Source of the DNA: Lepidurus packardi
Lineage: Eukaryota; Arthropoda; Branchiopoda; Notostraca; Triopsidae
Length of the DNA stretch: 64,000 bases
Reading direction: 5' to 3'
Assembly: GCA_023053545.1 (NCBI GenBank)
Contig: JAKZAN010000099.1
Span: 53,324 to 117,323, forward strand
The position numbers and the translations under genes were made by a program. The notes under the pieces were generated by a model that saw only the letters and a list, made by a program, of their open reading frames with translations, did not search any database and was not told the DNA's origin. Below, one piece after another: positions 9,543 to 24,235 of the stretch (position 1 is the stretch's first letter; each line of letters opens with the position of its first letter).

Positions 9543-12500
9543 TTGAAATTTCAGGTAAAATTACAAGCATATTTCAACGAAGTTTCAATGAAATTTCAGT
9601 GTAATTTTAATAAGATTTCGAGGAAATTTAAGATAAAATTACAAGTAAATTTCAATGAAATTTCATTGAAATTTGAGGTAAAATTACAAGCATATTTCAA
9701 CGAAATTTCAATGAAATTTCAGTGTAATTTCAATAAGATTTCGAGGAAATTTCAGGTAAAATTACAAGCAAATTTCAAGGAAATTTCATTGAAATTTCGG
9801 GTAAAATTACAAGCATATTTAAACGAAATTTCAATGAAATTTCAGTGTAATTTCAATAAGATTTCGAGGAAATTTCAGGTAAAATTACAAGCAAATTTCA
9901 AGGAAATTTCATTGAAATTTGAGGTAAAATTACAAGCATATTTCAACGAAATTTCAATGAAATTTCAGTGTAATTTCAATAAGATTTCAAGGAAATTTCA
10001 GGTAAAATTACAAGAAAATTTCAAGGAAATGTCATTGAAATTTCAGGTAAAATTACAAGCATATTTCAACGAAATTTCAATGAAATTTCAGTGTAATTTC
10101 AATAAGATTTCGAGGAAATTTCAGGTAAAATTACAAGCAAATTTCAAGGAAATTTCATTGAAGTTTCAGTCTAATTTCAATAAGATTTCGAGGAAATTTC
10201 AGGTAAAATTACAAGCAAATTTCAAGGAAATTTCATTGAAATTTCACGTAAAATTACAAGCATATTTCAACGAAGTTTCAATGAAATTTCAGTGTAATTT
10301 CAATAAGATTTCGAGGAAATTTAAGATAAAATTACAAGTAAATTTCAATGAAATTTCATTGAAATTTGAGGTAAAATTACAAGCATATTTCAACGAAATT
10401 TCAATGAAATTTCAGTGTAATTTCAATAAGATTTCGAGGAAATTTCAGGTAAAAGTACCAGCAAATTTCAAGGAAATTTCTTTGAAATTTCAGGTAAAAT
10501 TACAAGCATATTTCAACGAAATTTCAATGAAATTTCAGTGTAATTTCAATAAGATTTCGACGAAATTTCAGGTAAAATTACAAGCAAATTTCAAGGAAAT
10601 TTCATTGAAGTTTCTGTTTAATTTCAGTAAGATTTCGAAGAAATTTCAGGTAAAATTACAAGCAAATTTCAAGGAAATTTCATTGAAATTTCAGGTAAAA
10701 TTACAAGCATATTTCAACGAAATTTCAATGAAATTTCAGTGTAATTTCAATAAGATTTCGAGGAAATTTAAGATAAAATTACAAGTAAATTTCAATGAAA
10801 TTTCATTGAAATTTCAGGTAAAATTACAAGCATATTTCAACGAAATTTCAATGAAATTTCAGTGTAATTTCAATAAGATTTCGAGGAAATTTCAGATAAA
10901 ATTACAAGCAAATTTCAAAGAAATTTCATTGAAATTTCAGGTAAAATTACAAGCATATTTCAACGAAGTTTCAATGAAATTTCAGTGTAATTTTAATAAG
11001 ATTTCGAGGAAATTTAAGATAAAATTACAAGTAAATTTCAATGAAATTTCATTGAAATTTGAGGTAAAATTACAAGCATATTTCAACGAAATTTCAATGA
11101 AATTTCAGTGTAATTTCAATAAGATTTCGAGGAAATTTCAGGTAAAATTACAAGCAAATTTCAAGGAAATTTCTTTGAAATTTCAGGTAAAATTACAAGC
11201 ATATTTCAACGAAATTTCAATGAAATTTCAGTGTAATTTCAATAAGATTTCGAGGAAATTTCAGGTAAAATTACAAGCAAATTTCAAGGAAATTTCATTG
11301 AACTTTCAGTCTAATTTCAATAAGATTTCGAGGAAATTTCAGGTAAAATTACAAGCAAATTTCAAGGAAATTTCATTGAAATTTCACGTAAAATTACAAG
11401 CATATTTCAACGAAGTTTCAATGAAATTTCAGTGTAATTTCAATAAGATTTCGAGGAAATTTAAGATAAAATTACAAGTAAATTTCAATGAAATTTCATT
11501 GAAATTTGAGGTAAAATTACAAGCATATTTCAACGAAATTTCAATGAAATTTCAGTGTAATTTCAATAAGATTTCGAGGAAATTTCAGGTAAAAGTACCA
11601 GCAAATTTCAAGGAAATTTCATTGAAGTTTCTGTTTAATTTCAATAAGATTTCGAGGAAATTTCAGGTAAAAGTACCAGCAAATTTCAAGGAAATTTCTT
11701 TGAAATTTCAGGTAAAATTACAAGCATATTTCAACGAAATTTCAATGAAATTTCAGTGTAATTTCAATAAGATTTCGACGAAATTTCAGGTAAAATTACA
11801 AGCAAATTTCAAGGAAATTTCATTGAAGTTTCTGTTTAATTTCAGTAAGATTTCGAAGAAATTTCAGGTAAAATTACAAGCAAATTTCAAGGAAATTTCA
11901 TTGAAATTTCAGGTAAAATTACAAGCATATTTCAACGAAATTTCAATGAAATTTCAGTGTAATTTCAATAAGATTTCGAGGAAATTTAAGATAAAATTAC
12001 AAGTAAATTTCAATGAAATTTCATTGAAATTTCAGGTAAAATTACAAGCATATTTCAACGAAATTTCAATGAAATTTCAGTGTAATTTCAGTAAGATTTC
12101 GAGGAAATTTCAGATAAAATTACAAGCAAATTTCAAAGAAATTTCATTGAAATTTCAGGTAAAATTACAAGCATATTTCAACGAAGTTTCAATGAAATTT
12201 CAGTGTAATTTCAATAAGATTTCGAGGAAATTTAAGATAAAATTACAAGTAAATTTCAATGAAATTTCATTGAAATTTGAGGTAAAATTACAAGCATATT
12301 TCAACGAAATTTCAATGAAATTTCAGTGTAATTTCAATAAGATTTCGAGGAAATTTCAGGTAAAATTACAAGCAAATTTCAAGGAAATTTCATTGAAATT
12401 TCAGGTAAAATTACAAGCAAATTTCAAGGAAATTTCATTGAAATTTGAGGTAAAATTACAAGCATATTTCAACGAAATTTCAAAGAAATTTCATTGTAAT

Positions 12501-12755
12501 TTAAATAAGATTTCGAGGAAATTTCAGGTAAAATTACAAGCAAATTTCAAGGAAATTTCATTGAAGTTTCAGTCTAATTTCAATAAGATTTCGAGGAAAT
12601 TTCAGGTAAAATTACAAGCAAATTTCAAGGAAATTTCATTGAAATTTCACGTAAAATTACAAGCATATTTCAAGGAAATTTCATTGAAGTTTCTGTTTAA
12701 TTTCAGTAAGATTTCGAAGAAATTTCAGGTAAAATTACAAGCAAATTTCAGGTAA
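9543..12755 (+). repeat. Satellite A higher-order repeat, 1,140-1,386 bp period
   Basis: Diagnostic variants recur at fixed distances: a GTAATTTTAATAAG variant at 9601 and 10987 (1,386 bp), AAAAGTACCA at 10451 and 11591 (1,140 bp), and TTTCTGTTTA at 10611 and 11829 (1,218 bp). The differences of 246 and 78 bp equal whole satellite modules, so the copies differ by gain or loss of modules. The stretch is one open frame of 1,070 codons on the plus strand. Confidence 0.8.
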
Positions 12756-14489
12756 AATTACAAGCAAATTTCAAGGAAATTTCATTGAAATTTCAGGTAA
12801 AATTACAAGCATATTTCAACGAAATTTCAATGAAATTTCAGTGTAATTTCAATAAGATTTCGAGGAAATTTAAGATAAAATTACAAGTAAATTTCAATGA
12901 AATTTCATTGAAATTTCAGGTAAAATTACAAGCATATTTCAACGAAATTTCAATGAAATTTCAGTGTAATTTCAATAAGATTTCGAGGAAATTTCAGGTA
13001 AAATTACAAGCAAATTTCAAGGAAATTTCTTTGAAATTTCAGGTAAAATTACAAGCATATTTCAACGAAATTTCAATGAAATTTCAGTGTAATTTCAATA
13101 AGATTTCGACGAAATTTCAGGTAAAATTACAAGCAAATTTCAAGGAAATTTCATTGAAATTTGAGGTAAAATTACAAGCATATTTCAACGAAATTTCAAT
13201 GAAATTTCAGTGTAATTTCAATAAGATTTCGAGGAAATTTCACTTAAAATTACAATCAAATTTCAAGGAAATTTCATTGAAATTTCAGGTAAAATTAGTA
13301 GCATATTTCAACGAAATTTCAATGAAATTTCAGTGTAATTTCAATAAGATTACGAGGAAATTTCAGGTAAAATTACAAGCAAATTTCAAGGAAATTTCAT
13401 TGAAATTTCAGGTAAAATTACAAGCAAATTTCAAGGAAATTTCATTGAAATTTGAGGTAAAATTACAAGCATATTTCAACGAAATTTCAAAGAAATTTCA
13501 TTGTAATTTAAATAAGATTTCGAGGAAATTTCAGGTAAAATTACAAGCTAATTTCAAGGAAATTTCATTGAAGTTTCTGTGTAATTTCAGTAAGATTTCG
13601 AAGAAATTTCAGGTAAAATTACAAGCAAATTTCAAGGAAATTTCATTGAAATTTCAGGTAAAATTACAAGCATATTTCAACGAAATTTCAATGAAATTTC
13701 AGTGTAATTTTAATAAGATTTCGAGAAAATTTAAGATAAAATTACAAGTAAATTTCAATGAAATTTCATTGAAATTTGAGGTAAAATTACAAGCATATTT
13801 CAACGAAATTTCAATGAAATTTCAGTGTAATTTCAATAAGATTTCGAGGAAATTTCAGGTAAAATTACAAGCAAATTTCAAGGAAATTTCTTTGAAATTT
13901 CAGGTAAAATTACAAGCATATTTCAACGAAATTTCAATGAAATTTCAGTGTAATTTCAATAAGATTTCGACGAAATTTCAGGTAAAATTACAAGCAAATT
14001 TCAAGGAAATTTCATTGAAGTTTCTGTGTAATTTCAGTAAGATTTCGAAGAAATTTCAGGTAAAATTACAAGCAAATTTCAAGGAAATTTCTTTGAAATT
14101 TCAGGTAAAATTACAAGCATATTTCAACGAAATTTCAATGAAATTTCAGTGTAATTTCAATAAGATTTCGACGAAATTTCAGGTTAAATTACAAGCAAAT
14201 TTCAAGGAAATTTCATTGAAGTTTCTGTTTAATTTCAGTAAGATTTCGAAGAAATTTCAGGTAAAATTACAAGCAAATTTCAAGGAAATTTCATCGAAAT
14301 TTCAGGTAAAATTACAAGCATATTTCAACGAAATTTCAATGAAATTTCAGTGTAATTTCCATAAGATTTCGAGGAAATTTAAGATAAAATTACAAGTAAA
14401 TTTCAATGAAATTTCATTGAAATTTCAGGTAAAATTACAAGCATATTTCAACGAAATTTCAATGAAATTTCAGTGTAATTTCAATAAGA

Positions 14490-16200
14490 TTTCGAGGAAA
14501 TTTCAGATAAAATTACAAGCAAATTTCAAAGAAATTTCATTGAAATTTCAGGTAAAATTACAAGCATATTTCAACGAAGTTTCAATGAAATTTCAGTGTA
14601 ATTTCAATAAGATTTCGAGGAAATTTCAGGTAAAATTACAAGCAAATTTCAAGGAAATTTCATTGAAATTTCAGGTTAAATTAGAAGCATATTTCAACGA
14701 AATTTCAATGAAATTTCAGTGTAATTTCAATAAGATTACGAGGAAATTTCAGGTAAAATTACAAGCAAATTTCAAGGAAATTTCATTGAAATTTCAGGTA
14801 AAATTACAAACAAATTTCAAGGAAATTTCATTGAAATTTGAGGTAAAATTACAAGCATATTTCAACGAAATTTCAAAGAAATTTCATTGTAATTTAAATA
14901 AGATTTCGAGGAAATTTCAGGTAAAATTACAAGCAAATTTCAAGGAAATTTCATTGAAGTTTCTGTGTAATTTCAGTAAGATTTCGAAGAAATTTCAGGT
15001 AAAATTACAAGCAAATTTCAAGGAAATTTCATTGAAATTTCAGGTAAAATTACAAGCATATTTCAACGAAATTTCAATGAAATTTCAGTGTAATTTCAAT
15101 AAGATTTCGAGGAAATTTCAGGTAAAATTACAAGCAAATTTCAAGGAAATTTCTTTGAAATTTCAGGTAAAATTACAAGCATATTTCAACGAAATTTCAA
15201 TGAAATTTCAGTGTAATTTCAATAAGATTACGAGGAAATTTCAGGTAAAATTACAAGGAAATTTCAAGGAAATTTCATTGAAATTTCAGGTAAAATTACA
15301 AGCATATTTCAACGAAATTTCAATGAAATTTCAGTGTAATTTCAATAAGATTTCGAGGAAATTTCAGATAAAATTACAAGCAAATTTCAAAGAAATTTCA
15401 TTGAAATTTCAGGTAAAATTACAAGCATATTTCAACGAAGTTTCAATGAAATTTCAGTGTAATTTCAATAAGATTTCGAGGAAATTTCAGGTAAAATTAC
15501 AAGCAAATTTCAAGGAAATTTCATTGAAATTTCAGGTTAAATTAGAAGCATATTTCAACGAAATTTCAATGAAATTTCAGTGTAATTTCAATAAGATTAC
15601 GAGGAAATTTCAGGTAAAATTACAAGCAAATTTCAAGGAAATTTCATTGAAATTTCAGGTAAAATTACAAACAAATTTCAAGGAAATTTCATTGAAATTT
15701 GAGGTAAAATTACAAGCATATTTCAACGAAATTTCAAAGAAATTTCATTGTAATTTAAATAAGATTTCGAGGAAATTTCAGGTAAAATTACAAGCAAATT
15801 TCAAGGAAATTTCATTGAAGTTTCTGTGTAATTTCAGTAAGATTTCGAAGAAATTTCAGGTAAAATTACAAGCAAATTTCAAGGAAATTTCATTGAAATT
15901 TCAGGTAAAATTATAAGCATATTTCAACGAAATTTCAATGAAATTTCAGTGTAATTTCAATAAGATTTCGAGGAAATTTCAGGTAAAATTACAAGCAAAT
16001 TTCAAGGAAATTTCTTTGAAATTTCAGGTAAAATTACAAGCATATTTCAACGAAATTTCAATGAAATTTCAGTGTAATTTCAATAAGATTACGAGGAAAT
16101 TTCAGGTAAAATTACAAGGAAATTTCAAGGAAATTTCATTGAAATTTCAGGTAAAATTACAAGCATATTTCAACGAAATTTCAATGAAATTTCAGTGTAA
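14490..16200 (+). repeat. Satellite A higher-order repeat, 861-bp period
   Basis: The rare variant AAATTACAAACAAATTTC occurs at 14801 and 15662, 861 bp apart, which is seven 123-bp dimers. The surrounding words, including the AAAGAAATTTCATTGTAATTT variant region, repeat in the same order. Edges are approximate. Confidence 0.75.
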
Positions 16201-17154
16201 TTTCAATAAGATTTCGAAGAAATTTCAGATAAAATTACAAGCAAATTGCAAGGAAATTTCATTGAAGTTTCAGTGTAATTTCAATAAGATTTCGAAGAAA
16301 TTTCAGGTAAAATTACAAGCAAATTGCAAGGAAATTTCATTGAAATTTCAGGTTAAATTACAATCAAATTTCAATGAAATTTCATTGAAATTTCAGGTAA
16401 AATTACAAGCATATTTCAACGAAATTTCAATGAAATTTCAGTGTAATTTCAATAAGATTTCGAGGAAATTTCAGATAAAATTACAAGCAAATTTCAAGGA
16501 AATTTCATTGAAGTTTCAGTGTAATTTCAATAAGATTTCGAAGAAATTTCAGGTAAAATTACAAGCAAATTTCAAGGAAATTTCATTGAAATTTGAGGTA
16601 AAATTACAAGCATATTTCAACGAAATTTCAATGAAATTTCAGTGTAATTTCAATAATATTTCGAGGAAATTTCGGGTAAAATTACAAGCAAATTTCAAGG
16701 AAATTTCTTTGAAATTTCAGGTTAAATTACAAGCATATTTCAACGAAATTTCAATGAAATTTCAGTGTAATTTCAATAAGACTTCGACGAAATTTCAGGT
16801 AAAATTACAAGCAAATTTCAAGGAAATTTCATTGAAGTTTCTGTGTAATTTCAATAAGATTTCGAAGAAATTTCAGGTAAAATTACAAGCAAATTTCAAG
16901 GAAATTTCATTGAAATTTCAGGTAAAATTACAAGCATATTTCAACGAAATTTCATTGAAATTTCAGTGTAATTTCAATAAGATTTCGAGGAAATTTAAGA
17001 TAAAATTACAAGTAAATTTCAATGAAATTTCATTGAAATTTCAGGTAAAATTACAAGCATATTTCAACGAAATTTCAATGAAATTTCAGTGTAATTTCAA
17101 TAAGATTTCGAGGAAATTTCAGATAAAATTACAAGCAAATTTCAAAGAAATTTC

Positions 17155-20100
17155 ATTGAAATTTCAGGTAAAATTACAAGCATATTTCAACGAAATTTCA
17201 ATGAAATTTCAGTGTAATTTCAATCAGATTTCGAGGAAATTTCAGGTAAAATTACAAGCAAATTTCAAGTAAATTTCATTGAAATTTCAGGTAAAATTAC
17301 AAGCATATTTCAACGAAATTTCAATGAAATTTCAGTGTAATTTCAATTAGATTTTGAGGAAATTTCAGGTAAAATTACAAGCAAATTTCAATTAAATTTC
17401 ATTGAAGTTTCAGTGTAATTTCAATAAGATTTTGAGGAAATTCTGGTAAAATTACAAGCAAATTTTAAGGAAATTTTATTGAAATTTCAGGTAAAACTAC
17501 AAGCATATTTCAACGAAGTTTCAATGAAATTTCAGTGTAATTTCAATAAGATTTCGAGGAAATTTCAGGTAAAATTACAAGCAAATTTCAAGGAAATTTC
17601 ATTGAAGTTTCTGTGTAATTTCAATAAGATTTCGAAGAAATTTCAGGTAAAATTACAAGCAAATTTCAAGGGAATTTCATTGAAATTTGAGGTAAAATTA
17701 CAGGCATATTTCAACGAAATTTCAATGAAATTTCAGTGTAATTTCAATAAGATTTCAAGGAAATTTCAGGTAAAATTACAAGCAAATTGCAAGGAAATTT
17801 CATTGAAGTTTCAGTGTAATTTCAATAAGATTTCGAAGAAATTTCAGGTAAAATTACAAGCAAATTTCAAGGAAATTTCATTGAAATTTGAGGTAAAATT
17901 ACAAGCATATTTCAACGAAATTTCAATTAAATTTCAGTGTAATTTCAATAAGATTACGAGGAAATTTCAGGTAAAATTACAAGCAAATTTCAAGGGAATT
18001 TCATTGAAATTTGAGGTAAAATTACAAGCATATTTCAACGAAATTTCAATGAAATATCAGTGTAATTTCAATAAGATTTCAAGGAAATTTCAGGTAAAAT
18101 TACAAGCAAATTTCAAGGAAATTTCATTGAAATTTCAGGTTAAATTACAAGCAAATTTCAAGGAAATTTCATTGAAATTTGAGGTAAAATTACAAGCATA
18201 TTTCAACGAAATTTCAATGAAATTTCAGTGTAATTTCAATAAGATTTCGAGGAAATTTCAGGTAAAATTACAAGCAAATTTCAAGGAAATTTCATTGAAG
18301 TTTCAGTCTAATTTCAATAAGATTTCGAGGAAATTTCAGGTTAAATTACATGCAAAATTCAAATAAATTTCGTTGAAATTTCAGGTAAAATTACAATCAA
18401 ATTTCAAGGAAATTTCATTGAAATTTCAGGTAAAATTACAAGCATATTTCAACGAAATTTCAATGAAATTTCAGTGTAATTTCAATAAGATTTCGAGGAA
18501 ATTTCAGGTAAAATTACAAGCAAATTTCAATGAAATTTCATTGAAATTTCAGGTAAAATTACAAGCATATTTCAACGAAATTTCAATGAAATTTCAGTGT
18601 AATTTCAATCAGATTTCGAGGAAATTTCAGGTAAAAATACAAGCAAATTTCAAGTAAATTTCATTGAAATTTCAGGTAAAATTACAAGCATATTTCAACG
18701 AAATTTCAATGAAATTTCAGGTAAAATTACAAGCATATTTCAACGAAATTTCAATGAAATTTCAGTGTAATTTCAATCAGATTTCGAGGAAATTTCAGGT
18801 AAAATTACAAGCAAATTTCAAGTAAATTTCATTGAAATTTCAGGTAAAATTACAAGCATATTTCAACGAAATTTCAATGAAATTTCAGTGTAATTTCAAT
18901 TAGATTTTGAGGAAATTTCAGGTAAAATTACAAGCAAATTTCAATTAAATTTCATTGAAGTTTCAGTGTAATTTCAATAAGATTTTGAGGAAATTCTGGT
19001 AAAATTACAAGCAAATTTTAAGGAAATTTTATTGAAATTTCAGGTAAAACTACAAGCATATTTCAACGAAGTTTCAATGAAATTTCAGTGTAATTTCAAT
19101 AAGATTTCGAGGAAATTTCAGGTAAAATTACAAGCAAATTTCAAGGAAATTTCATTGAAGTTTCTGTGTAATTTCAATAAGATTTCGAAGAAATTTCAGG
19201 TAAAATTACAAGCAAATTTCAAGGGAATTTCATTGAAATTTGAGGTAAAATTACAGGCATATTTCAACGAAATTTCAATGAAATTTCAGTGTAATTTCAA
19301 TAAGATTTCAAGGAAATTTCAGGTAAAATTACAAGCAAATTGCAAGGAAATTTCATTGAAGTTTCAGTGTAATTTCAATAAGATTTCGAAGAAATTTCAG
19401 GTAAAATTACAAGCAAATTTCAAGGAAATTTCATTGAAATTTGAGGTAAAATTACAAGCATATTTCAACGAAATTTCAATTAAATTTCAGTGTAATTTCA
19501 ATAAGATTACGAGGAAATTTCAGGTAAAATTACAAGCAAATTTCAAGGGAATTTCATTGAAATTTGAGGTAAAATTACAAGCATATTTCAACGAAATTTC
19601 AATGAAATATCAGTGTAATTTCAATAAGATTTCAAGGAAATTTCAGGTAAAATTACAAGCAAATTTCAAGGAAATTTCATTGAAATTTCAGGTTAAATTA
19701 CAAGCAAATTTCAAGGAAATTTCATTGAAATTTGAGGTAAAATTACAAGCATATTTCAACGAAATTTCAATGAAATTTCAGTGTAATTTCAATAAGATTT
19801 CGAGGAAATTTCAGGTAAAATTACAAGCAAATTTCAAGGAAATTTCATTGAAGTTTCAGTCTAATTTCAATAAGATTTCGAGGAAATTTCAGGTTAAATT
19901 ACATGCAAAATTCAAATAAATTTCGTTGAAATTTCAGGTAAAATTACAATCAAATTTCAAGGAAATTTCATTGAAATTTCAGGTAAAATTACAAGCATAT
20001 TTCAACGAAATTTCAATGAAATTTCAGTGTAATTTCAATAAGATTTCGAGGAAATTTCAGGTAAAATTACAAGCAAATTTCAATGAAATTTCATTGAAAT

Positions 20101-23100
20101 TTCAGGTAAAATTACAAGCATATTTCAACGAAATTTCAATGAAATTTCAGTGTAATTTCAATCAGATTTCGAGGAAATTTCAGGTAAAAATACAAGCAAA
20201 TTTCAAGTAAATTTCATTGAAATTTCAGGTAAAATTACAAGCATATTTCAACGAAATTTCAATGAAATTTCAGGTAAAATTACAAGCATATTTCAACGAA
20301 ATTTCAATGAAATTTCAGTGTAATTTCAATCAGATTTCGAGGAAATTTCAGGTAAAATTACAAGCAAATTTCAAGTAAATTTCATTGAAATTTCAGGTAA
20401 AATTACAAGCATATTTCAACGAAATTTCAATGAAATTTCAGTGTAATTTCAATTAGATTTTGAGGAAATTTCAGGTAAAATTACAAGCAAATTTCAATTA
20501 AATTTCATTGAAGTTTCAGTGTAATTTCAATAAGATTTTGAGGAAATTCTGGTAAAATTACAAGCAAATTTTAAGGAAATTTTATTGAAATTTCAGGTAA
20601 AACTACAAGCATATTTCAACGAAGTTTCAATGAAATTTCAGTGTAATTTCAATAAGATTTCGAGGAAATTTCAGGTAAAATTACAAGCAAATTTCAAGGA
20701 AATTTCATTGAAGTTTCTGTGTAATTTCAATAAGATTTCGAAGAAATTTCAGGTAAAATTACAAGCAAATTTCAAGGGAATTTCATTGAAATTTGAGGTA
20801 AAATTACAGGCATATTTCAACGAAATTTCAATGAAATTTCAGTGTAATTTCAATAAGATTTCAAGGAAATTTCAGGTAAAATTACAAGCAAATTGCAAGG
20901 AAATTTCATTGAAGTTTCAGTGTAATTTCAATAAGATTTCGAAGAAATTTCAGGTAAAATTACAAGCAAATTTCAAGGAAATTTCATTGAAATTTGAGGT
21001 AAAATTACAAGCATATTTCAACGAAATTTCAATTAAATTTCAGTGTAATTTCAATAAGATTACGAGGAAATTTCAGGTAAAATTACAAGCAAATTTCAAG
21101 GGAATTTCATTGAAATTTGAGGTAAAATTACAAGCATATTTCAACGAAATTTCAATGAAATATCAGTGTAATTTCAATAAGATTTCAAGGAAATTTCAGG
21201 TAAAATTACAAGCAAATTTCAAGGAAATTTCATTGAAATTTCAGGTTAAATTACAAGCAAATTTCAAGGAAATTTCATTGAAATTTGAGGTAAAATTACA
21301 AGCATATTTCAACGAAATTTCAATGAAATTTCAGTGTAATTTCAATAAGATTTCGAGGAAATTTCAGGTAAAATTACAAGCAAATTTCAAGGAAATTTCA
21401 TTGAAGTTTCAGTCTAATTTCAATAAGATTTCGAGGAAATTTCAGGTTAAATTACATGCAAAATTCAAATAAATTTCGTTGAAATTTCAGGTAAAATTAC
21501 AATCAAATTTCAAGGAAATTTCATTGAAATTTCAGGTAAAATTACAAGCATATTTCAACGAAATTTCAATGAAATTTCAGTGTAATTTCAATAAGATTTC
21601 GAGGAAATTTCAGGTAAAATTACAAGCAAATTTCAATGAAATTTCATTGAAATTTCAGGTAAAATTACAAGCATATTTCAACGAAATTTCAATGAAATTT
21701 CAGTGTAATTTCAATCAGATTTCGAGGAAATTTCAGGTAAAAATACAAGCAAATTTCAAGTAAATTTCATTGAAATTTCAGGTAAAATTACAAGCATATT
21801 TCAACGAAATTTCAATGAAATTTCAGGTAAAATTACAAGCATATTTCAACGAAATTTCAATGAAATTTCAGTGTAATTTCAATCAGATTTCGAGGAAATT
21901 TCAGGTAAAATTACAAGCAAATTTCAAGTAAATTTCATTGAAATTTCAGGTAAAATTACAAGCATATTTCAACGAAATTTCAATGAAATTTCAGTGTAAT
22001 TTCAATTAGATTTTGAGGAAATTTCAGGTAAAATTACAAGCAAATTTCAATTAAATTTCATTGAAGTTTCAGTGTAATTTCAATAAGATTTTGAGGAAAT
22101 TCTGGTAAAATTACAAGCAAATTTTAAGGAAATTTTATTGAAATTTCAGGTAAAACTACAAGCATATTTCAACGAAGTTTCAATGAAATTTCAGTGTAAT
22201 TTCAATAAGATTTCGAGGAAATTTCAGGTAAAATTACAAGCAAATTTCAAGGAAATTTCATTGAAGTTTCTGTGTAATTTCAATAAGATTTCGAAGAAAT
22301 TTCAGGTAAAATTACAAGCAAATTTCAAGGGAATTTCATTGAAATTTGAGGTAAAATTACAGGCATATTTCAACGAAATTTCAATGAAATTTCAGTGTAA
22401 TTTCAATAAGATTTCAAGGAAATTTCAGGTAAAATTACAAGCAAATTTCAAGGAAATTTCATTGAAATTTCAGGTTAAATTACAAGCAAATTTCAAGGAA
22501 ATTTCATTGAAATTTAAGGTAAAATTAAAAGCATATTTCAACGAAATTTCAATGAAATTTCAGTGTAATTTCAATAAGATTTCGAGGAAATTTCAGATAA
22601 AATTACAAGCAAATTTCAATGAAATTTCATTGAAATTTCAGGTAAAATAACAAGCATATTTCAACGAAATTTCAATGAAATTTCAGTGCAATTTCAATAA
22701 GATTTCGAGGAAATTTCAGATAAAATTACAAGCAAATTTCAATTAAATTTCATTGAAGTTTCAGTGTAATTTCAATAAGATTTCGAAGAAATTTCAGGTA
22801 AAATTACAAGCAAATTTCAAGGAAATTTCATTGAAATTTGAGGTAAAATTACAAGCATATTTCAACGAAATTTCAATGAAATTTCAGTGTAATTTCAATA
22901 AGATTTCGAGGAAATTTCAGGTAAAATTACAAGCAAATTTCAATGAAATTTCATTGAAATTTCAGGTAAAATTACAAGCATATTTCAACGAAATTTCAAT
23001 GAAATTTCAGTGTAATTTCAATCAGATTTCGAGGAAATTTCAGGTAAAAATACAAGCAAATTTCAAGTAAATTTCATTGAAATTTCAGGTAAAATTACAA

Positions 23101-24235
23101 GCATATTTCAACGAAATTTCAATGAAATTTCAGGTAAAATTACAAGCATATTTCAACGAAATTTCAATGAAATTTCAGTGTAATTTCAATCAGATTTCGA
23201 GGAAATTTCAGGTAAAATTACAAGCAAATTTCAAGTAAATTTCATTGAAATTTCAGGTAAAATTACAAGCATATTTCAACGAAATTTCAATGAAATTTCA
23301 GTGTAATTTCAATTAGATTTTGAGGAAATTTCAGGTAAAATTACAAGCAAATTTCAATTAAATTTCATTGAAGTTTCAGTGTAATTTCAATAAGATTTTG
23401 AGGAAATTCTGGTAAAATTACAAGCAAATTTTAAGGAAATTTTATTGAAATTTCAGGTAAAACTACAAGCATATTTCAACGAAGTTTCAATGAAATTTCA
23501 GTGTAATTTCAATAAGATTTCGAGGAAATTTCAGGTAAAATTACAAGCAAATTTCAAGGAAATTTCATTGAAGTTTCTGTGTAATTTCAATAAGATTTCG
23601 AAGAAATTTCAGGTAAAATTACAAGCAAATTTCAAGGGAATTTCATTGAAATTTGAGGTAAAATTACAGGCATATTTCAACGAAATTTCAATGAAATTTC
23701 AGTGTAATTTCAATAAGATTTCAAGGAAATTTCAGGTAAAATTACAAGCAAATTTCAAGGAAATTTCATTGAAATTTCAGGTTAAATTACAAGCAAATTT
23801 CAAGGAAATTTCATTGAAATTTAAGGTAAAATTAAAAGCATATTTCAACGAAATTTCAATGAAATTTCAGTGTAATTTCAATAAGATTTCGAGGAAATTT
23901 CAGATAAAATTACAAGCAAATTTCAATGAAATTTCATTGAAATTTCAGGTAAAATAACAAGCATATTTCAACGAAATTTCAATGAAATTTCAGTGCAATT
24001 TCAATAAGATTTCGAGGAAATTTCAGATAAAATTACAAGCAAATTTCAATTAAATTTCATTGAAGTTTCAGTGTAATTTCAATAAGATTTCGAAGAAATT
24101 TCAGGTAAAATTACAAGCAAATTTCAAGGAAATTTCATTGAAATTTGAGGTAAAATTACAAGCATATTTCAACGAAATTTCAATGAAATTTCAGTGTAAT
24201 TTCAATAAGATTTCGAGGAAATTTCAGGTAAAATT
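17155..24235 (+). repeat. Satellite A higher-order repeat array, 1,553 bp x3 then 1,307 bp
   Basis: Landmark frames start at 17479, 19032, 20585 and 22138, exactly 1,553 bp apart, and then at 23445, 1,307 bp later. The encoded strings of the first three copies are identical, so these copies are very young. The 1,307-bp form lacks 246 bp, two 123-bp dimers. The last copy diverges near 24235. Each copy holds private stops (for example AATTAGATTTTGAGG near 17345 and 18898). Since 1,553 is not a multiple of three, the frame shifts from copy to copy. Confidence 0.9.

Noticed and set aside
9543-15916. Two giant plus-strand frames in satellite A as real genes
   Set aside because: The frame is open because all modules are multiples of three and the words lack stops in that frame. 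Nearby arrays of the same satellite carry stops and frame-shifting repeat lengths, and no promoter, intron or non-repeat domain is seen.
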